From Limonium bicolor (taxonomy: Eukaryota > Streptophyta > Magnoliopsida > Caryophyllales > Plumbaginaceae), in assembly GCA_023374045.1 (NCBI GenBank), contig CM041776.1, positions 44,212,171 through 44,276,170 of the forward strand: 64,000 bases of DNA. The letters are read 5' to 3'. Within the stretch, counting starts at the first letter, position 1. Every line of letters begins with the position of its first letter. The notes under the pieces were generated by a model. That model was given only the letters and a program-made list of their open reading frames with translations, did not search any database and was not told where the DNA came from. The position numbers and the translations under genes were made by a program. Shown in pieces: positions 43,821 to 57,900 of this stretch.

Positions 43821-46800
43821 TGAAATACCCCAAACCTTGATATGTGGTTTAAATAGCAAACTATGTTATATAAAGGCTACAAGTGCCTTAGGACCTCAGT
43901 GTACAATTTTAATCATAGTAAAATGCAATAAAGCATTAAGACACAGTTTGAGCAAAAACATGCTCTAAGCTATGAGTGAACTTGGTTAGGACCCAAAGAG
44001 CCTACCAAGACTTAATAACATTTAATTATGATTTTATAAGGCTAATTAAGTCCTTAGGAAACTTTGTTAGACAATGAAACCAAACAAAACACAAATAAAT
44101 ACCTTAAAGTCAATAAGAGCAAAAATGTGCTCTAAGCTTGGGATAAATTTGTAAAAGACCTAATGGTCATACCTATACCTTATAAATATGTTAAGGAACA
44201 TATTAAATCAATTACCAAAGAAAACCAAGCTTGAAAACAAGTTAAAACACAAAATGTGCTTTAAGGAGTCTTAAAGCACGTTTTTGAAAATTGTCTTGTA
44301 AATGAGTTTTGAATGGCTAAATGTCCATCATTACTCTTTAATTAACATGTGTACTATATAGTATCACATTTGGGTGGCTATATTAATGGGAAATCAAAAT
44401 TTTCACTTCTATGTGCCTTAGTTTGTGAATAGTAACTTTTATAAGCTAGTTTGTAACATATAATGTTATAAGTAATTAAATTGACAACAAAGACTAAAGT
44501 ACCCTTCTAGCTAAATGGGGGCCGGTTTTTCAAGGAGTAAGTCACCAAGTTGTAAAAGAAATCAAATAAGTAAAGTAAAACTTAAGTAAAGTACTATTTT
44601 GCTTTATAACATAAATATCTCCAAAAAGCAAACTCATCTTCTCATTTCCTTCTCTTCTTTCATTTCACACGGTTTCTTCTTCACCTTCTCCTTTCCTCCA
44701 TTTACGATTTGCAACAGCCCTCTCTTCTCCATCTTCATTTCCTTGCCAAATCCAACTCATGCTCCAAATCAAATTCTAAGACCATATTTGTCTTAGTTAG
44801 GTCAAGCTCTACACTTCTACCTTTTCAAATCTTCAAGAGCTCAATTTTGGTGCCATGGAGAATCACCATTGATGGAGCTTGAGCTTGTGTTTCTACACAT
44901 TATTACTCTCCTTTGCTTCTCTAGGTAAGGAATCTCAAAGAAAATCAAGTTCTCTCCATGTTTTGTGTGTGACCGAAAATATTCATTGATGGAGCTCCTT
45001 GTGTTTGCTTGTTCTAGCTCCATTTGAATCTTTCAAGGACTAGGTGGAGTCCTCTCTTCATAGATATTCAAATTCCCTTCAAAGATCAAGGTAAAACACT
45101 ACATTAATGTTTTTGAAATAATGTAAACTAGGGTTTACAATGAGATGGAGCTTAAAGCTTGAATACTCATTATGTTGTTTGTATAATGTTTAGTAGTTGG
45201 CAAGGAACCAATGCCTTACCGTTTTACAAGGAAACAAGAAAGAAATTTGTGAGGAAAAGAGGTAAACAAACTACCTCAATGTAGTTTAAATGCCTTAGGA
45301 AAATGAGCTTGAATTGCTTAATAAAATACCTAAGGAGCCAATGGCAAATGAGCTAGTAAAATGCTCTCAAGGAGACTAGTAAAAGAACATATGTATTGGT
45401 GTATGTATTTGCAGGTCAAAGGCATACTTATGTGGGAAATTCAGTGTTTATGGTTTATGTTATTTAAGGGCCTAAGAGCCATGTTATTTAAGGGCCTAAG
45501 TGCCAAGCAATTTAAGTTATGCACTATATTGTGATGTAGTGCTTAATGTGTGAAGTTTGTGTGTAAAAATGTTCTGATGGATTTAGGTGTTTTGAATGAA
45601 ATAAGGTAAAAACCTAAGTGTTTGGATGTGAGTATATACAAGAGAAGCTATGGCCAAATTTGGGAAAATGTGTGAGAAGTTCTAAGTGTTTTAAATGGTC
45701 TTGGTGAACTAGGAAGTGTTAAGGTGAATAAGTGTTTACTTGAGAAGAAAACATGTGTTAAGGTGATTTAGAGTGATGCAAGGATTTAGGTGTTATCTAG
45801 GAAGTTCTAGGAATTCAAGTTGTGTTTTGAGAATGTATTTAAGTCTTGGAGGAGTTTGTTTAAGGTTTAGATAATGTTGATATTCAAGAATAAGTGATGT
45901 TTAGGTGGGATGTGAAATAGGAGGTTTAGTTAGTAAGAAAGATTTGAGAGATGATGTTAAGGTGTAGAGGAAACACCTTGGTATAGTGGTCAATATTGGT
46001 GAAATACCACTTGGAAAATTAAGGAGGAAGTGTAAGCTTGGGAAAGGAATTGTAAGAATGACATAAGGAGTTTTGATATGTAAGGAAAGGATGTTTGAAT
46101 GATGATGTTGTGTGGAAGAAATGTCTTGGTATAATGGTTAGAATTGGCATGAATCATCACTAAGGGACTTAGGAGTATAAACTATAAGTGTGGAGGCTTT
46201 GGAGGAATTTGGCTAAGTGTTTAAAGGTGTAGAAGTTGAGCATTTTGCCGTGTCCGAACTTCCGTCCGGACATGGAAGTTCGGACAAGCTCTGTTGGGTA
46301 AAGGATTTTCTCATTTTCGAACTGTGTCCGAACTTGGGAAGTCCGGACACAAGTTCGGACGTGACTGTTTCTATCTGGATTTACTCTCGAACTGTGTCCG
46401 AACTTGGAAAGTCCGGACACAAGTTCGGACGTGTGTATAGTCTTCAGTATTAGGTCGCGGCTTGCGTCCGAACTTGAAGTTCGGACACAAGTTCGGACAG
46501 GCCACTGTATGGACCAAAATTGTTGTTTAAGGTATAGAAATGGGTGTAATGATGGGGATTGATAGGTAATGATGTTATAAGGTTGTTAAGGACATGAGGG
46601 GTGAGTTTTAATGGTAATTAAGTGGGTGAAAAGTAGTATCAAAATGTAAAAGTAAAACAAGTTAAATGTAAAGTTATGTAACTAAGTTAACGGGAAAAGT
46701 TATAAGCGTTAGACTTTAACAAACATGTTACCCCAATGTTAATAAAAACACATGTGATGTTAACAGTTGTTCGAGAATTGCTCGAGGAACATAAGTGGAC

Positions 46801-48419
46801 GTGGTAAAGTGGACTCCGGTGACAGGTATGGTTTTCTTGCAACCTGTGTCCTACCGGATTACACCGGCTTGTATGCCAATGTGTTTTTCTGTATGTTTGC
46901 CACGTTATGAGATAAATCATGAAACGAGTTTACAGTCGTTATTGTTATTGTATGTTTACGTGCCGATACCGGTAACCTCGAATGCGCTTGAAGGGCTAGT
47001 TAACCACTATTAGGTAAACGTAGGAGAACGGTATCCGGTAACAACGTTTCCGACTTAGGAACGTTCTAACCACGGCTATGCGTGAGTTGTTATGTGATGT
47101 TGTGTGTGTGATGTTTGTATGTGAAGGTATGACTCTCTCTTCCCTTGTGTATGTCTAACAAGACTTAACCCAATGTTTGTGATTGTTTAATAAAGTTCAG
47201 TCAAAGTTGAACTTCTAACAAGTGCTAACGGGGGAGTGAGGAGTCCGGTCTGTTCCGGCCACGCGTGTGAGTATGGGGGTCGTTGTCATAGCAGGTTCGA
47301 TCCTCTCTGTATGTTATGGTTGTTTTCCAATTTGGTTCCCAACCTTCCTTTAGCTTAACCAAGGCTATTACTGACTCACGTCGGGCCACAGGGGCATACT
47401 ATTGTTATGTTTGTTTCGGTGTGCTTGGATCACTATATCCGACACCTTGTGTTAAGTTAACCGTTCATTTAACGAGACGGTAACGAGTTATGTAACGAGC
47501 TTATCATGAGACTGGCAACAATCTCTAGGCTCACCAGTGTATTAACAATGTTTGGGTCGGTTCCTAAGAGAACCCTTCCCGTTATGTTATGTGTTTTGTT
47601 GTGATGCAATATTCATTGCGGTATTATGTTGTGCACGTGGAAACGTGCAAAGTGTTGTTAGGTGTTGTATGTAGTGTATGTTATATGTTGTATAATATGG
47701 AGTGTGTGGATCATGGATATGATTTCCAGTTTGTGATAAGAGGCGTTAAGGATAACCCATTTAAGGGTATGTGTCGTCTTTTAAGGGAATAGCTCCATTA
47801 GGGAGGAACACTCTAGGGATGATCAGTCAATACCATGAGTGACTTATTAAGTAAAGGGTATCTTATCCGTTTTGTTTTAGCCGTAGGCGGAATGATTATG
47901 TGTTGTGTGTTTACAGTTTTGCATGCATGATTTAAAACTAATCAACCGCATGCTAAGACGACAATTAGTTGTGCGTGGCCCGGTAGCATGTGGGCTGCGG
48001 GATTACCATACCAGCAAAGGTGCTGAGCCCCTTGGGGGCCACCCTTTCTCTTCTTTTCCTATTTCAGGTACAGAGAGCTGGAAGCCGTCCGAGAGTAAGA
48101 CGGGGTAGACATTGTACATGGGTAATCGTTTATGTTGTATATATACAGTAGGTGTAGTAAGACCGAAATTGTTATCGGCATTAATTATAAATACTCGGTA
48201 TAGTTGGAAGGTGTATGTTGTTGTTGTGTTAATGGAAAGGGATAGTAAGTGTAGTCGCTCGGGAATTTAGCCCATCAGACCGGTACAATGTGTATGTATT
48301 AGCCTTGTTAGCCACGTGGGTGGCTAACGGCGTGTAACACCAACGAGATAAGTAATGTGATGAGGTTGTTTTCCGCTGCAGATTATTGTAAGTGTGTTAT
48401 TGTTGGATGGGGTGTTACA
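43821..48419 (+). repeat. E7 3' LTR (4599 bp)
   Basis: Pairs with 34451-38972. It is 77 bp longer, chiefly because of one extra palindrome unit. Terminal stem-loop at 48307-48328. Confidence 0.97.
46252..46498 (+). repeat. Phased palindrome array of E7 3' LTR (4 copies)
   Basis: Copies at 46252-46285, 46326-46360, 46396-46430 and 46466-46498, spaced 74, 70 and 70 bp. Confidence 0.92.
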
Positions 48420-49775
48420 ACTAAAATCTATTTGCAAGTCAAATAAAACTAACTCTAGGTGAGCTTTTTACCTTGTTTGTTTTCAGGTTTTCTTTCTCTT
48501 CTTCCTCTTTCTCTTGTTCCCTCTTTCTCTTCTTGTTTCCACACCACACAAAGGAATCTAGATTGCTATCTACAACCATATTCCCATTCCATACACAAAT
48601 AACTAGTTAGGTCACACATCCCACACTAAACTAGAATTTCAAGAGAGCTAGTTTTAGGGCTTTAACTTAAAGATTACCTCAAGGTGTCCAAATGGAGAGT
48701 TAGGCAATCAAAGGTTGGAATTTCTAACACACAAAGCATGGAAGAACGGCTGAAATGGGGAAAAAATCAACGTGGGCAAAATTTGATTTTTGCAAGGAAA
48801 AACTACAAAGGATGAAACTCTTGCTTTTATTTTTACCCTAGAGCATTAAGGAGATGATGGAGAGTCAAAAGCACCCATTCAAGCTTCAAAAGGCCAAACT
48901 GCCATGGAGGTGAAGATGGAGGTTCCAAGCTTTTGATGGGTGGAAAACGAAGCCCTTGACGAGAGGAATCTAACGGTACTATTTTTGTGTGATTTGGTGG
49001 AGAATTGAGCAAGTTAAGGGAGAAAGAAGATGGTGTTGTTGCTCTCTGATGAAATCGCCATGGAGCTCTCTGGGGAAGCAGAGAATACAGAGAGGAGGCT
49101 GGGAATCGTAAAAGAAGAAGGTGGGAAGGTGAGAGAGTAAGTAAAGTATCTTTTATTATTCCCTTTTTTTACTTTATTTATTTGTCATCTTGTGACTTAA
49201 TAAGCTAACAAGCTAATTAAATGCGTGTGTGTATACCAATTAAAATCGGCCCACCCAAAATATAAGCTGGGAGCAAAATTCATTTTTTTACAGAAAACGC
49301 TCGTTAATTTACTCGGCTTAGCACTATTTACTAACCGGGCCCGTTTTTTGGATTTTTCTCGTTTCTTTATTTTTAATGGTTATTAAACTTCCATTAATAC
49401 TTAATTATAGTTATATAATCAACTATAATTTTTACGGGTCTATTTGACCACTAAAAGTCACGTTTTGGGTTTTCTTGAAAAATGTGCTTTAGAACTCCGT
49501 TAGCGTTTTAATCCATTAATTGGATCCGTTTTCTTCGGGAATCATTCCCGTATACTAATTAGGCCTAACTAAGCGTTAGGAATCCATCTCGGACCCTAAC
49601 GAGATCATATATCTCTTACACTCGTTTAATGCGCGTTTTAGCGTTTTCCGCTTTTCAAGCGTTTTCTCTTTACTTTTGGTTTTATTTCCTTTACTAGTAC
49701 TCCTTAGGCACCATTAGGCCTTAAATAATCGCATTAAAATAATTTAACCACCATTTTTAGGTCCGGGGTATTAAA
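48420..49775 (-). repeat. E6 3' LTR, part 2 (promoter end)
   Basis: Continues part 1 after E7 and matches 57708-59057. On the minus strand the LTR begins TTTAATACCCCGGACC directly after the polypurine tract, so its first bases are TT, not TG. Confidence 0.92.
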
Positions 49776-49777
49776 AT

Positions 49778-49810
49778 CTACCCCCCTTAAGGAACTTTGC
49801 CCTCAAAGTT
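49778..49810 (-). promoter_or_regulatory. E6 3' polypurine tract with hairpin
   Basis: Minus-strand tract TTAAGGGGGGTAG (49778-49790) before the LTR. The neighbouring stem AACTTTG / CAAAGTT (49793-49810) differs from E2 by a paired C-G to T-A change. Confidence 0.8.
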
Positions 49811-51200
49811 GGTGAATCTAATATGGTTAGTCTCACGGTATACTATACCAAGGTTATAATACACATATAACCTTACAGACTCGACAGGTCTGTCTCCATA
49901 CACAATACACATACCACACACATATCACATCATGTATAGTAATCAAAAATACTCTTTTGCATTCTCTCTATGGAATCGGTCTGAAGACAATAAGGCACTA
50001 CAGTCCTCGAATCCGTATTGAGTAATATACTACTGATCCCTCAGGTACCGGTCACGTTGAACACTTACGCTTTCTGGTTCACGGCCGTTTCATGACGAAT
50101 GGGCACTTACTCTCTCTGGCCCATGGTCCCTTCGGTTCTGATCAAAACGTTACACATAAACATATCCTCAGGCACTCTGGTTGACTCACTCAACACAGGA
50201 TCGTCTCAGGGTAATCTCCCCGTCCCGCTGCCTTTGGAAAAATCACACACTGTCACCGCCACAACCGGTCACTTAGGACCGCCGCACGTACGGTGCAATG
50301 GTTTCAAAACTAATACACGCCCACCGTTCTACCGGTCATCAAGACTTAAAGCCGCAGCCATCGGCGGGTGATAGTGGTTTCAAAACCAGTTTTTATTTCC
50401 ATCTTCATACTTGAAGAAAAATTCTTTTGAAAATTCTTTTTAAAACATCACACAACTCCAAATCCAATTTATGGTAGTTGCCTCTTTTCTTAGCATGATT
50501 ACTTGTGACCACTTATAGGGAGCTTCAAGAATCATCCAACCCTGATGTGATCAGCATCAGTGTTGAACTATCCTTCCACCCCAATTTATGTTCGGTTTCC
50601 CTTGATCGCTAGCAGATCAAGTTCCACCTCCCACATCAGTTTCAAACAATCAGATAGTCAAACATTTTCGTTTTCTATCTTTTACTCTTTCTAGTCTCAT
50701 TCACAAAACAATCCATTTGATTCTTCTATAATTCCTAGAACTTAGGTCATCCGTCATTCTCAATTTACTTTTCTTACTTTACCTAAGAAATTCATGACTT
50801 ATTTTCTCAAATGGTTACTCAATTTAAACATACAGCATACAACTCCAAAGGATGGAACTCACTCCATCAATCATTCTCAGATAAACTTACCTAGGGAACT
50901 CACTCCCTACTAGGTTACGCATCGGTTTTATACCGATTCACACTCATCATAAATCATGTCTAATCTCAATAGACATATACTATAGGGATTCTCACTCCCC
51001 ACGAGTTTCTCTACTCCCATTTTCATAAATATTACTTACACTTTACTCGCACCTCTCATGCGCAATAACCATAACTACACAATGAATGGGTACACATGTT
51101 TATATAACACGAGTTCCAATCATCAAAATAGTTTCTTATGTGCTATGCACATAGTAGTTTACACATCTATGCGTAAAACGTACTCTAAGCGGTTTCTCGC

Positions 51201-51236
51201 CCTACCCCCCTTAAAAGGGGTTACACCCGCGTAATC
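51201..51236 (-). promoter_or_regulatory. E6 internal polypurine tract with hairpin
   Basis: Minus-strand GATTACGCGGGTGTAACC followed by a purine tract with AAGGGGGGTAGG. The stem is weaker than in E2 and E7. Confidence 0.55.
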
Positions 51237-53948
51237 GACCAAATGTTATCACTGAACATTGGTTCACTAACTCCGGCATCATGAAGTGTTTTAACTTCGA
51301 TGCGGTTAATAACTCATAACCGAGTTCAGTTCTAGCCTCTAAGGCTTCAAGGCGTTTATGATTTGATTAGCCATTTATTCACATTTGCCAGGTATACTTA
51401 ACCTCGAATTATGGCCCACTAGCTTCTGCTGTGTGACCTGATAACTTAGAGCTTGATTCGCCCTTTTCGATATTTTCAATGTATTATCCACTTCCTTTTA
51501 CCCCTTTTGTTTTGGGAACAAAGGTTTATCAACCACTACGTGGTATCTTTTACCGAATGCGAATTCGATGGGTTATAAATTTTCTCTCCAGTTCTCTGGA
51601 AATCTATTTCATATAGCATTGTATACCTTCGTGATTATTCACTTACTTTTCCGACTTATTGTCGGTTGAGGTCAAGCTACTACTTAGTAAGTAGAGCTTC
51701 CTTTTTATTTTTATGTTTGTTTACTTGTTTCAGTATGAGAACTCTTCATTCATACTACGCTGCACTTGCCATGCATCGGTCTTGGGACCTGTGGGTATGG
51801 CCTACATTCTTTGTGCATCTTTGGCCAACGGCCGCACGGTCATTTCTCTAGATTTTCGCTCAACAGGCTTCGTTGACATTTCTCAATTCCTAGCTCTCCC
51901 ACTCGATCATTACCACACAAGTACAATACCAAAACACTCAGTCATACAGAGTGCAGAAGCGTAAACCCTTGGCGGTAAATCTCTTGCGTGATAGGAATGA
52001 ATTTGTCTCCCTTACCATCTTTCTCATCAACTTCATATAATTATCTGATTATACTCCTACAACGGTCGCTCACTGCGTACCATGTTCTTACTCATTAAAC
52101 AACATTTGCTTACATATCATCCGCTACTACTTTAGGTCCCGCTCATGTATTGTCGCCATGATACTATGGCTTGCCATTCATTTGGCTCGGTAAAATACGC
52201 TACTCTTTTAAATCTCCATGCGCTTCCTGCACATTGTTTCCTTTACAATTCACCTTACACACATGCTGTGTTTACCTCTTAACCGATCACTCTTTCAGTT
52301 TAGAACTGCTGCTATCAAGTTCTTCTTTTGAATCTCTCTGTGCACTCGCGCACTGCTTACTCTACATTTCGTATTGCACACGTACTGTGTTTACTAATCA
52401 ACCTCTCCTTGGCAATATACACATGCTCATGTTTCACTACACCGCTCTAGCGGTTTCACATTACATACTCTGGTGGTAGCCTTTCTCTGGAGGATTCACG
52501 CAATTGCCGCTCCATCGGCCCCCTAATACAAGTGGTACCCCACTCTAAGATAGTGGTTCATTCTCCAATGTTCCTTTCATGCCATTATGCTTAGGTTTGC
52601 AACATTTAGAACTATAAATTGTAGTTATTTTCCCGGCTTACAAGCCTCCTTGCCTCGAGCCATGCTCTATACGGCTGTTTATACAAGTTTCTTCTTCTCC
52701 GTACACCTTTCAATGGTTTGGAGGTATTACTGGGTTTTGATAAGGTTGTTTCCTCACGCTTCCGTACATGGGAGTCTCTTTAAGTATCTTGTTATTAATT
52801 CATGCCCTCTGGCAATTTAGGGTATTCCCATATTACGTGGGATCCCTTCGGGATTCTACCCGAGTGTTCACTTTAACACTTGTGTTCTCAACACGATATT
52901 TCGTTCAACTACTGTTGACTTTGGCACCCTTCACGGATTGCTCTTGGGTGTTACTGTGTTATGCCATCCCATCTGGCCTGAATTCATGGGTATATTCAGT
53001 TCCTTACTCCGCCTTGCGGTTATATCCTTGACTATCCCGTTTAGGGTTGTAATGTCTCCCGTTATTGGGTAGATTATTGGTACTTTTTCTTTACCTTCTT
53101 GGTTAGGTCATTATTCTCTTCAATGAGGTATGCTGTGGGAGTTCTATCCCATTCATCAAATATTGAAATGTTTATTTCAGGACTTCGCCGATTCATTTAC
53201 ACTGGGTATTCATTCCAGGTATTAGGTATCTCCCTTGTGATTCTTGAGACATATCCAATGTCAATACTTAATACTTGGTGCTTCTCGCACTTTCGACTCT
53301 TGATCATCCTCTTGGACTGGGTTCTTGACTCCTTTAGCTCGGTAAGCTTCCTGAGTTCTTCGGTCATTCAAGTTGTCCAACTGTCATGGATTGATTTGGC
53401 TCCTTCGTCCGTAGTATGGAGTGGCAACTTCCCGTGTTCCGTACTCTACTTGTATACATACATGGAGTATCTTATTGATACGTTGCCACTTACCTGACTA
53501 ACTCATAACTGGTCTGTCAGGCCCGCAAGCTCCTTCGGAGTGCGGTCGTCCCATGTCTCGTTTGTGTACACTTGTAGTGTCGGTCGCACGCCTAGGTGAA
53601 GTATTCTGTTGCCAACTCCTCTTAAATCGTCCCATAATAGTTACCGTGGTCATCTGGTTTGGTTTTAAAATTTGGGGGTTTTTGGAAAATTTTATATTTT
53701 GAAAGAAAAATTTGGGTCTTGAAAGTAAAATCTTCATGGCATTTCAATGCCGTTGTTTTTCTTACCGGGTCTAGCTTCTCGCCGACTGGTATGCTTTTCA
53801 ATATTGTGGTCAGGCAGTTAGGCCTTTCCAAGGTTTCGTTTCATAATTCTTAATGTTTGAATTGCTATATTGGCTTCGTTCGCCATCTTTGTACTTTGCT
53901 AAGTATTGGTCACTTGTTAAAATTCCTCTTGGTACTCCCGTCATTACT

Positions 53949-53968
53949 GCACTTGCCATGGCAAGTGC
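53949..53968 (-). promoter_or_regulatory. 20-base perfect palindrome in the E6 leader
   Basis: GCACTTGCCATGGCAAGTGC, self-complementary over all 20 bases, about 940 bp after the E6 5' LTR on the minus strand. Confidence 0.65.
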
Positions 53969-54876
53969 GCAGTACAGGCGGTTTTTAGGTTCACTCATAC
54001 CGGTTATGGTATTGTTCACACTTGTATTCGGTAGCCTTATCGGCTTTTCCTTTGATCCTTTAGTTGGATAACTGCTCGTCGGAGCTGCTTCTTGTTCGTC
54101 CTGATATGACTGTCGTCCATCTGGGTGCTTCTCCCTTCTCGGGGACCCTTATTTAGCTAGTTCTGTGTTCTACCTCGTTGTTCGTTCCCACATCTTTACT
54201 GTGGTTACCGAGGTTTAACTCATATAGGCACTACTTCAGTAGTCCTATTCGGGTATATCCCGTTGTTATGGTTGTAGCTGTCTAAGCTATGTCGGTTAGG
54301 TTTTGCAATCTACTGGGTGTGGTAAGGTGGGTGTACCTACTCTTGACTAGATTCGTAGTCGGTTAGTATACCACTGGTGGTATTACTTAACTATGGCGGT
54401 CCGTAGACTCGTGTCCCGGTTTGTGTTACTTCATCATTCCGCCTCGTTGCAAGGTTGGTGCTTTCCTTCTTGCTGCTGCTCGGCCATCCGGGTTCTCGTG
54501 ACTGCTAAGCATGTCGCCCCAAGCTGCCGCAGATTTCGGTCTCCTTGGATTAGATTTCTCGATCTCCCGCCATTAAGTGCGGTTATTGTCGTTCCAATGG
54601 GATCCGTCTCCGGGATTTCCAGTTCTCGGGATTCACCGCATGACAGGTTCTGGTTAATGTAGAAATATTTAACAACTGGCAGATCGGGTTTTCCCGTGTC
54701 TCTGGCGTTCTTTCCCAAGCTTTTAATACGGGGGTTGTGGAGGGTGGGTTTGGTATTGTAGGTATCCAGATCATACTGGAAGTTCCTAACTAGCGCATCT
54801 CTCACGCTATCACTCAACCTTAACCCTAAGTCTCTAATTCCTAACTCGGTATTTCCTAAGCTCGGTATTTCCAGTC

Positions 54877-54904
54877 ATCAGAGTAATACTTCGCTTTGAT
54901 ACCA
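54877..54904 (-). promoter_or_regulatory. E6 primer binding site, hairpin with one mismatch
   Basis: Minus-strand TGGTATCAAAGC at 54893-54904, one base off the E2 site. The opposing segment keeps ATCAGAG, leaving a G-U-type pair. Confidence 0.85.
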
Positions 54905-54908
54905 TTTT

Positions 54909-57900
54909 TGTAACACCCCAACCATTAAACACGTCATTACCTCTAAAACAGTCACAACTTACCCTTACTCGCGCAGCGGATCTCAATTACAACGAAGGGT
55001 GGTACAACGTCGTTAGCCACCCATATGGCTAACCAGGCCTATCTCACATACAGTAACTATCTGATGGACTGGTACAACCGAGTACACGATACTAATACAA
55101 TACTCATTTCATTTCTTTACTATACCGAGTCTACATTATACGGATGCCGATAACATATTCGGTCTTACACCTCATTCAATACATAAGTAATTAAATCTAA
55201 CTACCCATGCTATCCACCGACCCCGTCCTACTCTCGTACGGTGTCATCTTCGTTGTACCTGCAAATAAAAACGATGCCCCTAAGGGCACAGCTTAAAGCT
55301 GCATATGAAATTCGCATACCGCGAGTGCTAACCGGGGTACGCCGACTACTTTTGTCGAGAGCATGGAGTTCATTTTAATTCAACCAACATGCATATAGTA
55401 ATACATTATATATGTACACTACACAAGGATTCGACAATCAAACAAGGGATACATTCCCTAACTAACATAACAAGGTTGTTAGTTGTTTCATTACTCTTAG
55501 GCCTTGAGGGTTATACCTCACTATGCCTTGGTTACTCATTCAATAACTCACCCACCCTCTGGGTTACTTATACTTATACTCACCCATTCTCTTGGGTTAC
55601 TTATACTTATACTCACCCATTCTCTCGGGTTACTTATACTTATACTCAAGCTCACGTAGTTCTCGAGACACTACAAGCCTCCTACGCTCTTCTCACTTGT
55701 TTCTTTTAATACATACTTAAGCCAAAACTTATGGCTTTCGAGCTTAATTTTACTAGCTCCCGGAACTCGCTCTTAGTTCCTACTACTTCCGCATAGGTCC
55801 GACTACTCTCGCACTTCTCACATTCCCATACACTCCACTCTCGGATTATAATATTTAGGCATTTTAGTCTAGGAGCATCACTCTTGATGTTCCTAATGAT
55901 TAGGGATCATTACTTAATTTCGGGTAATCTTAGTCTCAAGGGTTACCATACATTTCGTATACTTATCTTTTCGGTTATTTTCTTATTCCGGGTAAAATCC
56001 TCATATAGGAGGTCGACCATGTCTCAAGGGAGTTAGATGGTCCCTTAGGTCTCTTTTACCTTCCTTACAAGTTCATTTCTTTGAACTTACTTCAATCCCC
56101 ACTACGGAGGTTCATTTATCTCTCCACTCTTATTTATTTCGTGGATTGTGTCAATATGGTTTTCTAACCGTTATCGGGTATTTACTCAACCCGTACATCT
56201 CCTCACATTCTAGGGAGTTCATATGCTTGTGTTATCGTTATACTCTAATTGATAGTTTGTGTGTTGCACATTTCCGTTATCTTACGCAACGACTCGATCT
56301 TTGGGTCTCTAGCCAAACGTTAGTCACTATGAGTCGGTCTATACACTATGTTAGACCACACCGGCACACAAGTATGTTAGCTCATTCAACATACAACATG
56401 ACATATATAACCAAACAATGGATTATTTTCATGCTTTAGTCTTGATTAAGCCGGCACACAAAACACACAAATCAACGTAACTCGGTTAGCACGCGGAGTA
56501 TGAGAAAATCATACCTTTCACCGGGGTTTTACTTTTACCGTGTCATCTCACCATGCTCGGTTCACACACGATCCTCTGATAATGTTCCAAACATTATTAT
56601 TAATACTAAGCTCATACAGTACATAATTAAATGCTACTCCCGTACTCACCCTGTTACCCCGTTATCTCGGTTTTACTCTTGTTAATTTGAGTTCTTACTT
56701 CTCAACCATTTCTAACACTTTCTTACACTTCTTAGGGCCTTTAAATATCACCAAACAAGGCCTAAACATCATCTAAAACCATTACCATTCACTTCCCCAT
56801 CATTAGGACTCTTAAAAACACATTCTAGCAACTTTTTACACTGGTCGGGTTTGTGTCCGGGGTTACAAACCCGGACCAGACACGATTTTCAGTTTTGCCT
56901 ACATTTTGCTATGGTCCGGGTTTGTGTAACGGGATACAAACCCGGACCAACCTCTGTAATGTGTGTTTCTGGCATGTTTTTGGGGTGGTCCGGGTTTGTG
57001 TACCGGTTTGCAAACCCGGACCAACCCTGGAACTGTCAAAATTTACAGTTTTTGACCAGTTTTCAACCCCTAATTCACCTCTAACCATTCCCTAATCATT
57101 GCACATGTTCCTACATGTTTAAACACCTCAAAACATGCTCTAAACCTCTACAAATCATAGGTTCAACCCTTATTCAATTTCTTGCCCATTTCTACAATTT
57201 TTTTCCTTCTCTGTTACATTATGCACAGCAGTGCATTTTAAAACTTCTTTTGATGTTTCTTAGCCTTCCACCAACTTACCAAATCATTCTATAGTGTCAA
57301 CTCTAGCACTTCATACTTGCATTATTTATTTCAAGCTCAACCCCAAATACATATCTCTCCCTAGTAAAATTTTCAAGTGACTAACCCTTAATTTTCATCT
57401 CTGTAACATGCCTAGATTCTTCCATTAAATGAAACACTCAAGTCCATTAAGTTCTAGATAAATTTTGACAACACTTGTATACTTTCTATACATTCTCACC
57501 ACACCAAATATGCTCACAAACACTTCTTCACCCTGTTTAATGAAGCATCAACAACTACAACACATTAAATTCCCATTTGCTCACATATGTAACAGTTTAC
57601 TCTCAAGACTTCTTCCCACACTTAAACAACATTTAAAAAAAACATTCTCATTCAACAAACGACCTTATGGTATCTTGGCTATACCAACTCAAGGTCATTA
57701 ACACAACACTAAAATCTATTTACAAGTCAAATAAAACTAACTCAAGGTGAGCTTTTTACCTTGTTTGTTTTCAGGTTCTCTTTCTCTTCTTCCTCTTTCT
57801 CTTGTTCCCCTTTCTCTTCTTGTTTTCACACCACACAAAGGAATCTATATTGCTATCTACAACCATATTCCCATGCCATACACAAATAACTAGTTAGGGC

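Larger units (their letters stand above)
34451..48419 (+). mobile_element. E7: complete LARD-type element with target duplication
   Basis: 5' LTR 34451-38972, internal 38973-43820, 3' LTR 43821-48419, flanked by ACTAA at 34446-34450 and 48420-48424. It lies inside the left LTR of E6; the right E6 LTR still has the empty site with a single ACTAA at 57708-57712. The internal 4.85 kb has no gag or pol frame and matches E2. Total about 13.97 kb. Its promoter half differs from E2 in places, so the two are subfamilies. Confidence 0.97.
49776..54908 (-). mobile_element. E6 internal domain (LARD-type, non-coding)
   Basis: 5.13 kb between the two E6 LTRs, minus strand. Blocks match E2 and E7 on the opposite strand: the leader after the primer site, the 20-base palindrome, the internal polypurine tract and the CTGATG palindrome (50542-50560). 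The longest leader frame on the minus strand (54434-54817, 127 codons) lines up with a broken version in E2 and E7, so it may be relic coding sequence, but no family is recognised. Plus-strand frames such as 53099-53497 are unsupported. Confidence 0.85.

Noticed and set aside
53099..53497. 132-codon plus-strand frame in E6
   Set aside because: Wrong strand for E6, hydrophobic low-information peptide, no equivalent frame in E2 or E7.
54434..54817. 127-codon frame as a new Gag in E6
   Set aside because: The matching DNA in E2 and E7 is broken by several stops and no Gag motif is present; noted only as possible relic coding sequence.
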